From the NCBI GenBank assembly GCA_900472675.1, contig UCJA01000017.1, forward strand, positions 1 to 64,000: a DNA stretch of 64,000 bases, in the 5' to 3' direction. The position numbers and the translations under genes were made by a program. The notes beneath the pieces are model-generated. The model had not been told where the DNA came from, made no database searches, and saw nothing but the letters and a program-made list of their open reading frames with translations. Shown piece by piece: positions 43,287 through 51,917 of this stretch. Positions within the stretch are counted from its first letter, which is position 1. The number at the start of each line of letters is the position of its first letter. The DNA comes from Hyphomicrobiales bacterium. Its GTDB lineage: Bacteria; Pseudomonadota; Alphaproteobacteria; Rhizobiales; Rhizobiaceae.

Positions 43287-43346
43287 GCCGCAGATGCCGT
43301 GTAGGAACAGCTGCGGAGCGGTCATAGATCGGCTCCATTCGAGCCT

Positions 43347-44027
43347 TCAGAAAGAGATTCCGCTGGAACGGCCGTGTCCGGTAGTAGCGGCCCCATCGAG
43401 GAACAGTCGGGTGCAGCGTCTCGCGCGATCCGCAACGTCCTCGTCCGAGAGAGCGGTGGCGCAACCAAGCATCGCCGCGCGCTGAGGTTCCATCGCCATC
43501 ATTCCGCGCAGGACCCCCGCGGCTTCGGACACGTTTTCGATTTGCAGCGTCCCCGCGGCGACCTGACCGGCGAGCCACGCCTCGATCGTGGCGCTCGTTC
43601 TGCGGACCGCCCGCTCGAAGAAGACAGCCGCAAGCTCCGGGAACCTGTCGGACTCTGCCAATACCAGCCGCGTCATGAAGATAGTCTCCTCCGAGAGGGT
43701 CAGCCTCCCGTATGCGGTCAGAATGTGCTCGAGGCCCTCGGTCAGCGCCATTCGGGCCAATTCCTTCTCCTCGAGCGGCAGGAAGTAGCGCCCTATCTGC
43801 TGCGAGATCACCTCTGCGAAGAGGTCGGACTTGGCTGGAAAGAGTCGGTACAAGGTCTTTGTCGAGACCCCGGCCGAACGTGCGATTTCGGAAACGCTGG
43901 CTGAAGCGTACCCTTCCTTCCTGAAGTGTTGCGCAGCTGCGGCTACGATGACGCGCTTTGTCTCGGAAGGCGGTCTAACGGGCGGCCTGCCGCGGCACCT
44001 TTCCCGCTCTCCGGTACTTTCTTTCAT
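43347..44027 (-). CDS. TetR-family repressor of EmrAB-like pump
   Basis: 226 residues; HTH SVSEIARSAGVSTKTLYRLFPAKSDLF is canonical, preceded by a basic arm (RCRGRPPVRPPSETKR). C-terminal TetR_C domain of the AcrR-like type. Divergent from the HlyD/MFS operon; two 18-bp GGAA-N10-TTCC palindromes occupy the spacer. Likely repressor of the pump and itself. Confidence 0.92.
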   Translation of the reverse strand: MKESTGERERCRGRPPVRPPSETKRVIVAAAAQHFRKEGYASASVSEIARSAGVSTKTLYRLFPAKSDLFAEVISQQIGRYFLPLEEKELARMALTEGLEHILTAYGRLTLSEETIFMTRLVLAESDRFPELAAVFFERAVRRTSATIEAWLAGQVAAGTLQIENVSEAAGVLRGMMAMEPQRAAMLGCATALSDEDVADRARRCTRLFLDGAATTGHGRSSGISF

Positions 44028-44166
44028 CTCGCCTCCTCTACGTCCATCGGTTGGTGCAGCGCTGGAGCAACGACCCGGTTGCCGAGGACCGGAGATCGGT
44101 CGGCGGCGTAGGGGTTTCCTAGGAAGTCGCCTATGCCTAGAAGAAGAATCCAGCGGACGCGATTAA

Positions 44167-44184
44167 GGAAGACGTTCATTTTCC
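44167..44184. promoter_or_regulatory. TetR-type operator upstream of EmrA-like gene (1)
   Basis: GGAAGACGTTCATTTTCC, inverted repeat GGAA/TTCC with the same 18-bp length as the second site. Confidence 0.5.
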
Positions 44185-44221
44185 AAATTCGCGTTGACAT
44201 CCCACCATACCGGCCTATTTT

Positions 44222-44239
44222 GGAAAATACAAGTTTTCC
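44222..44239. promoter_or_regulatory. TetR-type operator upstream of EmrA-like gene (2)
   Basis: GGAAAATACAAGTTTTCC, perfect GGAAAA/TTTTCC arms. The preceding TTTT and a distal TTTTCCAAA (44180) extend the inverted symmetry. Confidence 0.6.
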
Positions 44240-44289
44240 TAATTATCAGGCGGCCGGCCCTGACCGGGAGCCTGCTCGGAGTAGTCGCC

Positions 44290-45462
44290 ATGGAAGAGAA
44301 AATCGTCCCTCTTGGAAGCAAGGGCGAGCTAAAGGAGGAGCAAGGAACGACGGCCGATGCCGGTCGCACGGCGATCGTTCACGATCATTCCCCCGCAGAT
44401 TCAGAGGACGGCCGTGGTCGAGGCAGAAGGCGCGGCAGACAGCTGGCTGGAGCTCTGTCCGCGTTGGCTTTGCTTGCGGCAGGCGGATACTTCGGCCACC
44501 GATACTGGACACTCGGGCGTTTTGAGATTTCGACGGACGACGCCTACGTGAAGGCGGACAGCAGTGCCGTCGCTCCTAAGATATCGGGCTATCTGACGGA
44601 GGTCCTGGTCGCGGACAACCAGACGGTAAGAGCTGGAGACGTCCTGGCGGTCGTGGACGACAGGGACTACTCCACCGCGCTGGCGCAGGCGAAGGCGGAA
44701 CTGGACGCGGCGAAGGCGACGGTGGAAGCCAAGAAGGCGGCGCTCGACAACCAGCAGGCCATCATTGCCGCGGCGCGTTCGACCGTCGATGTGGATCGTG
44801 CTAATGAAGCATTCGCGGAGCAGAACGACAAGCGCTACGCGCACATGGCCAGCAATGGCTATGCACCGGTGCAGACGGCACAGCAGGCGGCTGCTCAAAT
44901 CGCTGCAAGCCGCGCTACGACCGCCCGCGACGCCGCAAACCTCGACGGATCCGTGAGGCAGCTTGAGCTTCTCAGGGCTGAGCTGGCGCAGGCGACAGCA
45001 GCGCTTGCCCGAAGCGAAGCGGTCCGACACCAGGCCGAACTGGACCTATCGTACACCCGCATAGTCGCGCCGATAGACGGCGTGGTGGGCAATCGCTCGC
45101 TCCGCGTCGGCCAGTTCGTCCAGGCCGGCACACAGCTCATGTCGGTCGTCCCCACGGAGTCGGCCTACGTTGTCGCGAACTACAAGGAAACACAGCTGAC
45201 GGACGTCCGTCCGGGCCAGGTCGTGGACATCGAAGTCGACATGTTTCCCGGCCGACGCTTTCATGGGCGGGTCGACAGTATCGCGCCTGCAAGTGGCCAG
45301 GAGTTCGCTCTCCTTCCGCCCGATAACGCTACGGGCAACTTTACCAAGGTGGTCCAGCGGATCCCGGTGCGAATCGTAATCGACGGCGAAGGCAAGCCCA
45401 ACGGCGAGCTGCGCCCTGGAATGTCCGTCACTCCCACCATCGACGTCAGATCCGAGCGCTAG
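44290..45462 (+). CDS. EmrA-like membrane-fusion protein
   Basis: 390 residues from ATG 44290 (GGAG 8 bp upstream); an open frame 32 codons longer overlaps the operators and is not used. One N-terminal membrane segment (GALSALALLAAGGYFGHRYW), biotin-lipoyl-like halves (KISGYLTEVLVADNQTVRAG and VAPIDGVVGNRSLRVGQFVQ), a long coiled coil between and a C-terminal beta-barrel. Works with the MFS pump that follows after 32 bp to span the periplasm. TetR-type palindromes upstream. Confidence 0.92.
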   Translation: MEEKIVPLGSKGELKEEQGTTADAGRTAIVHDHSPADSEDGRGRGRRRGRQLAGALSALALLAAGGYFGHRYWTLGRFEISTDDAYVKADSSAVAPKISGYLTEVLVADNQTVRAGDVLAVVDDRDYSTALAQAKAELDAAKATVEAKKAALDNQQAIIAAARSTVDVDRANEAFAEQNDKRYAHMASNGYAPVQTAQQAAAQIAASRATTARDAANLDGSVRQLELLRAELAQATAALARSEAVRHQAELDLSYTRIVAPIDGVVGNRSLRVGQFVQAGTQLMSVVPTESAYVVANYKETQLTDVRPGQVVDIEVDMFPGRRFHGRVDSIAPASGQEFALLPPDNATGNFTKVVQRIPVRIVIDGEGKPNGELRPGMSVTPTIDVRSER

Positions 45463-45494
45463 CCTCGCAACCTCTCACACTTCAAGGTACGACA

Positions 45495-47093
45495 ATGTCA
45501 AACGTCTCGGCGTTCCCCGGCCCGGCGCAGCCTGAGAAATCAGCCACGGCGCAGAAAGCCGGTGCGAAGGAATGGATTGCGGTTATCGCCGGCATGATCG
45601 GCGCCTTCATGGCGATCCTCAACATCCAGATCACGAACGCTTCGTTGCTCGACATCGAGGGGGGTATCGGCACCGGCGTCGACAACGGCGCCTGGATTTC
45701 TACATCGTATTTGATCGGTGAGATCATAGTTATCCCACTGACGGCGTACTTCAGCAGCGTCTTTTCCTTCCGCACTTATATCCTTGTGAACACAATCCTC
45801 TTCCCGCTGTTCTCTATGGCCTGTGCGTTCACCCACGACCTCAGTTCGATGATCGCGATGCGCGGGCTGCAGGGATTTGCAGGCGGTATACTGATCCCCA
45901 TGGCCTTCACTATGGTGCTGACCAAGCTCCCCAAGCCGCAGCAGCCGGTCGGATTGTCGATATTCGCGCTCTCCGTCACCTTCGCTCCGGCAATAGGGCC
46001 TACGATCGGCGGCTACCTGACCGAGAACTACGGCTGGCAGACTATTTTCTTCATCAATACAGTTCCCAGCGTGGTAATGGCCGTCGCGCTTTCGGCCACT
46101 TTGGACAAGCAGCCGATGCGTCTTGGGCTCCTCAAGGAAGGCGACTGGGCGGGGATCGTCACCATGGCGATCGGCCTCGCTGCATTTCAGACGGTGCTGG
46201 AGGAGGGTAACAAGGACGACTGGTTCTCGTCACCCTTCATCCTCAAGCTCAGCACGGTCGCATTCGTGTTCCTCGCCGCATTCATCTGGATCGAGCTGAC
46301 GGTCGAGAAGCCCTTGGTTAAGCTGAGGCTGCTGGCGCAGCGCAACTTCGGGATCGGCGTTGCCGTCAATGTCCTCGTCGGCGTCGCGCTGTTTGGCACG
46401 GTGTATATCCTGCCGCAGTATCTGGGGCAGGTCCAAAGGTACAACGCGCAGCAGATCGGCAACGTGCTGGCATGGACGGGATTGCCTCAGCTCGTGCTGA
46501 TCCCTCTGGTGCCGATCATGATGAAGCGGTTCGACGTCCGCTACATCGGTTTTCTCGGCATCGCCATCTTCGCCCTCAGCTGCTTCATGAACGTCATGCT
46601 CTCCGCCGATAACGCCGGCGACCAGTTCTGGATACCGAACATCGTCAGGGCGATCGGGCAGGCGTTCGTGCTGACACCGATTACCGCCATTACGACGGGC
46701 GGCATCGCTCCGTCCGACGCCGCTGCTGCGTCTGGTCTTACGAACATGTTGAGAAACCTTGGCGGCGCAGTGGGAACGGCGACGCTCGGCACCTTTCTGA
46801 CCAAACGTGAGCAGTTCCACTCGAACATCATCGGGCAGTCTATTACGACGAGCCGGCTGGAAGTGCGCGAACGTTTGGAGCAGCTAACGGCGTACTTCCA
46901 GGCACACGGAGTGGTCGATCATGCCAAGGCCAGCGGCCAGGCCGCAATCGCTCTCGGGCGGTTGGTGAGACGGCAGGCGCTGATCATGGGCTTCAGCGAC
47001 ACGTTCGCGGTTATTGGCGTCGTTCTCTCCATCGCGGCGGTCGCGCTCCTCCTGACGAGGCGGACCTCCGGGGGAGGGGCGGGCGCCCACTAA
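45495..47093 (+). CDS. EmrB-like MFS multidrug exporter (DHA2)
   Basis: 532 residues, about 14 TM segments. DHA2 signatures: AFMAILNIQITNASLLDIEGGIGTGVDNGAWISTSY region at TM1-2, GRGLQG-like MRGLQGFAGGILIPMAF at TM4 and GPTIGGYLTENYGWQTIFFINTVP at motif C. Proton antiporter forming a tripartite pump with the preceding fusion protein. The start is preceded by AAGGTACGACA. Confidence 0.93.
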   Translation: MSNVSAFPGPAQPEKSATAQKAGAKEWIAVIAGMIGAFMAILNIQITNASLLDIEGGIGTGVDNGAWISTSYLIGEIIVIPLTAYFSSVFSFRTYILVNTILFPLFSMACAFTHDLSSMIAMRGLQGFAGGILIPMAFTMVLTKLPKPQQPVGLSIFALSVTFAPAIGPTIGGYLTENYGWQTIFFINTVPSVVMAVALSATLDKQPMRLGLLKEGDWAGIVTMAIGLAAFQTVLEEGNKDDWFSSPFILKLSTVAFVFLAAFIWIELTVEKPLVKLRLLAQRNFGIGVAVNVLVGVALFGTVYILPQYLGQVQRYNAQQIGNVLAWTGLPQLVLIPLVPIMMKRFDVRYIGFLGIAIFALSCFMNVMLSADNAGDQFWIPNIVRAIGQAFVLTPITAITTGGIAPSDAAAASGLTNMLRNLGGAVGTATLGTFLTKREQFHSNIIGQSITTSRLEVRERLEQLTAYFQAHGVVDHAKASGQAAIALGRLVRRQALIMGFSDTFAVIGVVLSIAAVALLLTRRTSGGGAGAH

Positions 47094-47286
47094 GCACTCA
47101 TCGCATCAGCCGAGGCTTGCAAAAACTCAATTTGGCAGCTCTTTACGAAAATGAGTACTGGTTGTCGGTTCGAATTGTTTCAAGGCGAAGCACAATCGAG
47201 CGACCCGTATTAAGTTTCTGTCTTTATATCAATAATGACATTATCACCTATAAATCGGCCGGCAACGCGCCCGACGTGCAAAAGGC

Positions 47287-47907
47287 CTACGGCCCCGCGC
47301 TCTGCCCGGGCAACAGGCCGATGAACCTGTCCAACAGCGGTAAATCATAGCGACGGGGATTGGCCGTCATCTCAATCGGGGGAAGCATTTCCGGAAGTCC
47401 CCAGACCAGCCTCTCCGGCATCACCTTCGCGATTGTCTCATACCAGCGCACCAGCGAGTTGTGCAGCCGAAGATGCAGGCCGAAATTCGGCCGCGGCCTG
47501 GCCGTGTCGCGATCCCGCTGCTGTTGGGCGAGCAGAGGATCGATCGTCTTGAACATGTAGCGATCGGCAAAACCAAGCCGGCGGTCACTAACAGCTGCTC
47601 GTGTAAACTCTAGCTGGGAAAGCCAATCGGCCTCCTGTGCCTCGCCGACCTGCCAGAGCGCCCAGATGAAATGCAGTTTCAGCGGATCCGTGTCGCAAAC
47701 GGCAAGACCTTTGGCTCGCTCCATTGCAACAGCGTCGGACCATCGTTTTGCATTCCACTCCGTCCAAAGGCGGGCCGCTTCACTCGGGTCAGCATGCCGG
47801 TCCGGACGCTTCTCCGGGTAGCTTTCCTTAATCAGATATTCGCCAGCGAGTTGGTGGCACCAAGTTGTTTTACCGGCTGCGCTGATGCCCTCGATGACGA
47901 TGATCAT
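47287..47907 (-). CDS. P-loop kinase (thymidylate-kinase-like fold)
   Basis: 206 residues from ATG 47907. Walker A EGISAAGKTTW directly at the N-terminus (residues 7-17), as in nucleoside, aminoglycoside or small-molecule kinases; a lid with LLAQQQRDRDTARPRPN lies in the middle. No close family is recognised. The start has only a weak ribosome site. It is divergent from the Tet(M)-like gene across a repeat-rich 322-bp spacer and stands alone. A role as an antibiotic- or nucleotide-modifying kinase would fit the neighbour but is only inference. Confidence 0.72.
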   Translation of the reverse strand: MIIVIEGISAAGKTTWCHQLAGEYLIKESYPEKRPDRHADPSEAARLWTEWNAKRWSDAVAMERAKGLAVCDTDPLKLHFIWALWQVGEAQEADWLSQLEFTRAAVSDRRLGFADRYMFKTIDPLLAQQQRDRDTARPRPNFGLHLRLHNSLVRWYETIAKVMPERLVWGLPEMLPPIEMTANPRRYDLPLLDRFIGLLPGQSAGP

Positions 47908-48229
47908 GCTGACTTTGTCCCCGTCCGGAATAATGTGATAAAAAGTTCGAGGGTTTTGTCGCAGAATTTCAATTCTGCAACGTCGCAAAACTCTGACGCA
48001 AAACCGAGACAAAACTCGGGATATTTGCGACAATTGCTGTACGCGCCTTCTGACCCCAATAGGACATATAGCCGTTCTTGACATAGGATTGGATACAGCT
48101 TTTAAGTTTGCCAGCGGCTCTGCAAACAGTTGAGTTCGCGAGTTCATAGTCATTAGCTCCTAGAGGTCCCAATGCGCCGAGTCCCTTCTCACGAAAATCA
48201 CGTTCGAATTTCTGAGAAGTTGAGGGTTC
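47908..48229. promoter_or_regulatory. repeat-rich divergent spacer before Tet(M)-like gene
   Basis: 322 bp. Contains a perfect palindrome GCAGAATT-TC-AATTCTGC (47961-47978), the hairpin CCGAG-N6-CTCGG (48004-48019) and several copies of TTTTGTCGC/GCGACAAAA-type words between 47954 and 48033. The 18-mer at 47976-47993 (TGCAACGTCGCAAAACTC) recurs inverted at 50644-50661 with two mismatches. No leader peptide of the tet(M) type was found. Confidence 0.55.
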
Positions 48230-50176
48230 ATGCGCACTTTGAATCTGGGCATCCTGGCCCATGTGGATGCAGGAAAAACTAGCCTAACCGAGCGACTCCT
48301 TTTTGATGCCGGCGTCATTGACAAGCTCGGCAGTGTCGATAGCGGCAACACCCAGACTGACAGCCACGAGCTGGAACGGCAGCGTGGTATCACGATCCAG
48401 GCCGCCGTGGTCTCCTTCACCATCGGCGATATGGTGGTCAATCTCATCGATACGCCCGGCCACCCCGATTTCATCGCCGAAGTGGAGCGGGTCCTCGGGC
48501 TGCGTGATGCCGCAGTTGTGGTCGTATCTGCGGTCGAGGGCGTGCAGGCGCAGACGCGGGTGCTCGTGCGGGCCTTGCAGCGGCTTTCCGTTCCTTTCGT
48601 CTTCTTCGTCAACAAAGTCGATCGCCTCGGCGCGCGATATGACGACGTGCTGCGGTCCATAACAGACCGGTTGCCTGTCCGCCCGATCGCTATGTCATCA
48701 GTCCGTCATGCCGGCAGTAAGCATGCTGAGGTGGCGGTTCTCGATCCGGACAGCGAACCGCTTTTCACCGCTCTGTGTGAGGCTTTGGCGGAGAACGACG
48801 ATGGGCTGCTCAGTGACTTTCTGCAGGCACCGTATCGTCTGACCGCCAAACGGCTTGAATGCGCGCTGCGGAAACAGGTCGCCGCCGGCATGGTGCAACC
48901 AGCGTTTGCCGGCGCTGCGATGACCGGCGTCGGTGTGCCGGCTCTGGCATCGGCGATTGCTACCTTGCTGCCCGGTCGCCGTCTCGATCCAGGGGCTGAA
49001 GTTGCTGGCAAGATATTCAAGATTGAGCGCGGATGGGGCGGCGAGAAGCTGTGCTATCTCTACCTCTCATCCGGCACCGTCCAGCTCCGCCAATATGTGA
49101 ATCTTCCCCAAGGACCGGCACGGGCGACCGGAATCCATCTTTTCGAAGCCGGCAAGGTTCACAGCGCCGACAGCTTCAGGGCGGGGCAGATCGCCCGCGT
49201 CAGCGGTCTCAACAATGCCTGCATCGGGGACCTGGTAGGTTCCAATCTCCTCGCAGATATCAAACCGAATTTTGCGCCGCCGACGCTGGAAACTCGGGTT
49301 CAAGCGCAGCGTCCGTCTGAGAGGGCGGCGCTCTGGCTCGCGCTAAACCAGTTGTCTGAACAGGATCCGCTGATCGACTTGCGAAGGAATGAGGATACGA
49401 ATGAGATGTTCATATCCCTCTATGGCGAAGTGCAGAAAGAGGTCATCCAGTCGACCCTGGTGACGGATTTCGGCGTTGAAGCGACGTTCGAGGACAGCAC
49501 CGTCATCTGCGCGGAGCGCCTGGTTGGAACAGGTACCGGCCTTCAGACTATTTTCAAGGAGCCGAACCCTTTCCTGGCGACTGTCGGCCTGCGTGTCGAG
49601 CCCCGACCGGAAGGGGTGGGCAACAGTTTCGCTCTGGAAGTGGATGTGGGCCAGATGCCGGCAAGCTTCTACCGGGCGGTGGAGGAAACCGTATTCGAGA
49701 CGCTCAGGCAAGGCATCTTCGGCTGGCAGGTCATCGATTGCCACGTAGCCATGACAGCCGCCCGCCAAAGCTCGCCGTCGACCACTGCGGCCGATTTCCG
49801 GCAATTGACGCCTTGGGTCCTCGCGGCGGCACTGTCGGCGGCGCAAACAATCGTCTGCGAGCCGATTGACCAGTTCCATCTCGAAGCGCCTGGGGAGAGC
49901 CTCAATCGCCTGCTGACCCTGCTTACCAAATCGGGCGCAGTGATCAAGGAGACGGCTATCATGGAGGGTATGTTACGGCTTGAGGGGCATGTCGCCTCCG
50001 AAATGATCCAGGTAATCCAGCAGCAATTGCCTAGCCTGACGAGCGGCATAGGAACGATGGAAGCCTCCTTCCATCACTACGCCCCGGCAACCGATCCGCA
50101 GCGTTCGCGCAGGCGTTCCGGCATCGATCCATTTAATAGCCGCGAATATCTGCTCCGTTTGTCGCGAAAATCCTGA
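48230..50176 (+). CDS. Tet(M)/OtrA-type ribosomal protection GTPase
   Basis: 648 residues, the usual length of the family. An EF-G-like translational GTPase that in its relatives removes tetracycline from the ribosome. G1 AHVDAGKTSL, G2 RGITIQAA, G3 DTPGHPDF and G4 NKVDRLGA are intact; the EF-G-like domains II-V follow (LNRLLTLLTKSGA in domain IV). GAGGGTTC precedes the ATG. The protein ends RLSRKS, created by a repeat that recurs at the 3' end of the next gene. Substrate range (tetracycline or other) cannot be told by eye. Confidence 0.9.
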   Translation: MRTLNLGILAHVDAGKTSLTERLLFDAGVIDKLGSVDSGNTQTDSHELERQRGITIQAAVVSFTIGDMVVNLIDTPGHPDFIAEVERVLGLRDAAVVVVSAVEGVQAQTRVLVRALQRLSVPFVFFVNKVDRLGARYDDVLRSITDRLPVRPIAMSSVRHAGSKHAEVAVLDPDSEPLFTALCEALAENDDGLLSDFLQAPYRLTAKRLECALRKQVAAGMVQPAFAGAAMTGVGVPALASAIATLLPGRRLDPGAEVAGKIFKIERGWGGEKLCYLYLSSGTVQLRQYVNLPQGPARATGIHLFEAGKVHSADSFRAGQIARVSGLNNACIGDLVGSNLLADIKPNFAPPTLETRVQAQRPSERAALWLALNQLSEQDPLIDLRRNEDTNEMFISLYGEVQKEVIQSTLVTDFGVEATFEDSTVICAERLVGTGTGLQTIFKEPNPFLATVGLRVEPRPEGVGNSFALEVDVGQMPASFYRAVEETVFETLRQGIFGWQVIDCHVAMTAARQSSPSTTAADFRQLTPWVLAAALSAAQTIVCEPIDQFHLEAPGESLNRLLTLLTKSGAVIKETAIMEGMLRLEGHVASEMIQVIQQQLPSLTSGIGTMEASFHHYAPATDPQRSRRRSGIDPFNSREYLLRLSRKS

Positions 50177-50184
50177 TTTCCCCG
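50161..50184 (+). repeat. 3'-end repeat copy 1 (overlaps Tet-like stop)
   Basis: GCGAAAATCCTGATTTCC at 50164-50181 spans the stop codon. Copies at 50631 and 51358. Confidence 0.5.
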
Positions 50185-50261
50185 ATCGCAGCAATCTTCT
50201 TATCTTCAGACGTACGATTAGAAGCCAGCTGTCTCGACACTTAGTAACAGAAAGGGACAAG

Positions 50262-50645
50262 ATGAACCTGAATCAGGTAACTGTTACAATGCAAGATTTG
50301 GACGACGGGTGGTGCTTCTACTGCGCCCTTGGGCTAGTGCCCGTTGTAGATGCGAGGCCCGAGTATGTTCGCTTTGTCTGCCCTGATGGCGGCAGTACGT
50401 TCTCTTTACACCGAGGGGCGGAGGTCGGCGGGGGGACAACCGTGTACTTCGAATGCGATGATCTCGATGCTACATTTCAAAAATTGACGGCAGCCGGCAT
50501 TAAATTTTCAACGCCTCCTGAAGACCAAAGTTGGCTCTGGCGGGAAGCGGAGCTGTTTGATCCGGGTGGCAATCGTTTGCTCTTGTACTTTGCCGGGACA
50601 AACAGAATTGATCCTCCTTGGCGAATTCAGGCGCAGAAATCCTGA
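50262..50645 (+). CDS. VOC-superfamily (glyoxalase/bleomycin-resistance fold) protein
   Basis: 127 residues with two beta-alpha-beta-beta-beta halves: FYCALGLVPVVDARPEYVRFVCPDGG and the second VYFECDDLDATFQKLTAAGIKF...DPGGNRLLLYF. Members bind a metal and act as glyoxalases, dioxygenases or antibiotic-binding proteins. It lies 85 bp after the Tet-like gene, start ATG after AAGGGACAAG. The C-terminus QAQKS is formed by the 3'-end repeat. Confidence 0.87.
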   Translation: MNLNQVTVTMQDLDDGWCFYCALGLVPVVDARPEYVRFVCPDGGSTFSLHRGAEVGGGTTVYFECDDLDATFQKLTAAGIKFSTPPEDQSWLWREAELFDPGGNRLLLYFAGTNRIDPPWRIQAQKS

Positions 50646-50661
50646 ATTTTGCGACGCTGCA
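50631..50661 (+). repeat. 3'-end repeat copy 2 (overlaps VOC stop)
   Basis: GCGCAGAAATCCTGAATTTT then GCGACGCTGCA; spans the stop codon. Reverse complement of its 3' half matches 47976-47993. Confidence 0.55.
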
Positions 50662-50740
50662 AGGCGGCGTAACATATCGAGTAGAACGGGACTTTCGACA
50701 GATCAACAGTGTTAAAGAAAAGGCATTGCAGGAGGTGTTT

Positions 50741-51355
50741 ATGAAGACCGCGGTTATATTCGATTGTGAGTTTCTTTGCATTGAGGGGTCACAGCGTCGG
50801 TTTTGGTGCGCGGCAATAGATCCCGATCCAGTCATAGCTCAAGTGGGAGCGGTCAAGCTCGGCCTCGAGGGCGATTACCCCATTCTGGATACGTATAAAG
50901 CCTACGTTCGTCCTATAGACCGGCATGGCAAGCGATACCCCTTAGATCCTTACTTCACGAACCTAACCGGCATCACTGAACAGAACATCGAAGCGGAGGG
51001 CGTTGCCCTGAAGGATGCGTTGTCCGGCATCGAAAGCTTTTCGGAGGGCGTGCGACTTTGGTCGTGGGGCAAGGATGAACTGAATATGGTTGCTATCAGT
51101 TGGTATATTACGGGGATTCAGGCTCCGATTCCAGCTGATCGTTTTGACAATGCCGTAAAACTGCTGATTGCAGCGGGGATGCCAATCGAAGATTTAGCAA
51201 AGACGCCAAGCAACAAGCTTGCTGACTATTACCGTGTCGAACATCCGCCGTTGCAGGGGCACGATGCGCTCGATGACGCTCTGTCCGTATCATACACGCT
51301 GCAATATTTGCTGAAGAGCGGAAAGCTCCAAGCCGAGGTCTTTGATCGAGAATAG
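50741..51355 (+). CDS. DEDDh-type 3'-5' exonuclease
   Basis: 204 residues from ATG 50741, with a strong GGAGG. Exonuclease motifs: DCEFL (Exo I, Asp/Glu), GKDELNM region (Exo II) and HDALDDALSV (Exo III with His-x4-Asp), the DnaQ/RNase T-like fold. Processes single-stranded DNA or RNA 3' ends. In this island a role in resistance or defence cannot be claimed. Followed by the third copy of the 3'-end repeat. Confidence 0.8.
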   Translation: MKTAVIFDCEFLCIEGSQRRFWCAAIDPDPVIAQVGAVKLGLEGDYPILDTYKAYVRPIDRHGKRYPLDPYFTNLTGITEQNIEAEGVALKDALSGIESFSEGVRLWSWGKDELNMVAISWYITGIQAPIPADRFDNAVKLLIAAGMPIEDLAKTPSNKLADYYRVEHPPLQGHDALDDALSVSYTLQYLLKSGKLQAEVFDRE

Positions 51356-51357
51356 TT

Positions 51358-51382
51358 GCGAATTTCCTGATTTTTTGCGTCA
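51358..51382 (+). repeat. 3'-end repeat copy 3 (after exonuclease)
   Basis: GCGAATTTCCTGATTTTTTG then CGTCA; same core (AATYCCTGATTTT) as copies 1 and 2. Confidence 0.5.
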
Positions 51383-51390
51383 CCTGTAAA

Positions 51391-51917
51391 TCAAAGTCCG
51401 AGCAGGATCGCGCCTGCTGCGACAATCAGGCAGGCGAAAATGCGCCGGACGCTCAGAGCTTCACCAAGAAACATCCAGCCATCAGAACAGCGAAGACGAC
51501 ACTCGTTTCGCGTAGCGCAGTGATCGGGCCGGCTGGCCCGAGGGCGAACGCCGCAACAACGACGCCATAGGCGACCATCGCGACCAGGCCACCGCCGAGC
51601 GCTTTCCATGTGTCGGGAGCGCGAAAATCGACCACGAGTCGCCGACGCAGGGAAAGAAACGCGGTCGGAAGGAATACACCGTAGAGCACGAGCACCCAAG
51701 CCGTATACGCTCCGCTTTGTCCGGTTTGCCGTACCCCCATGGAATCCACGGTCGCATAGGCGGCGATGATTGCGCCGGTCGCTAACGCAAACAAAATGGA
51801 TGACGTCGAGGCTCGCCCTTTGCCAAGCGCCAGACTCATGATGCCCAGGGCAATCGGGGCCGCAAAGGCCTGGTAGAGAAGCGCGGCGAGATTGCTTGTT
51901 TTCTCTGGAAGACCTGG
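51391..51917 (-). pseudogene. EamA/DMT-family permease fragment with frameshift
   Basis: Minus-strand translation gives an EamA-type half: SNLAALLYQAFAAPIALGIM, FALATGAIIAAYATVDSMG, GGLVAMVAYGVVVAAFALGP, then after a frame change near 51460-51475 FLGEALSVRRIFACLIVAAGA up to the stop at 51391. The first four or so TM segments are missing, cut at about 51910, where a different broken gene begins on the other strand. Drug/metabolite exporters of this family need both halves, so it is inactive. Confidence 0.72.

Noticed and set aside
47940-48040. CRISPR-like array in the spacer of the kinase and Tet-like genes
   Set aside because: The repeated words are short, irregularly spaced and partly palindromic; there is no repeat-spacer periodicity and no cas gene.
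47969-48262. minus-strand ORF of 97 codons before the Tet(M)-like gene
   Set aside because: Crosses palindromic spacer DNA and the start of the GTPase gene; no family resemblance or ribosome site.
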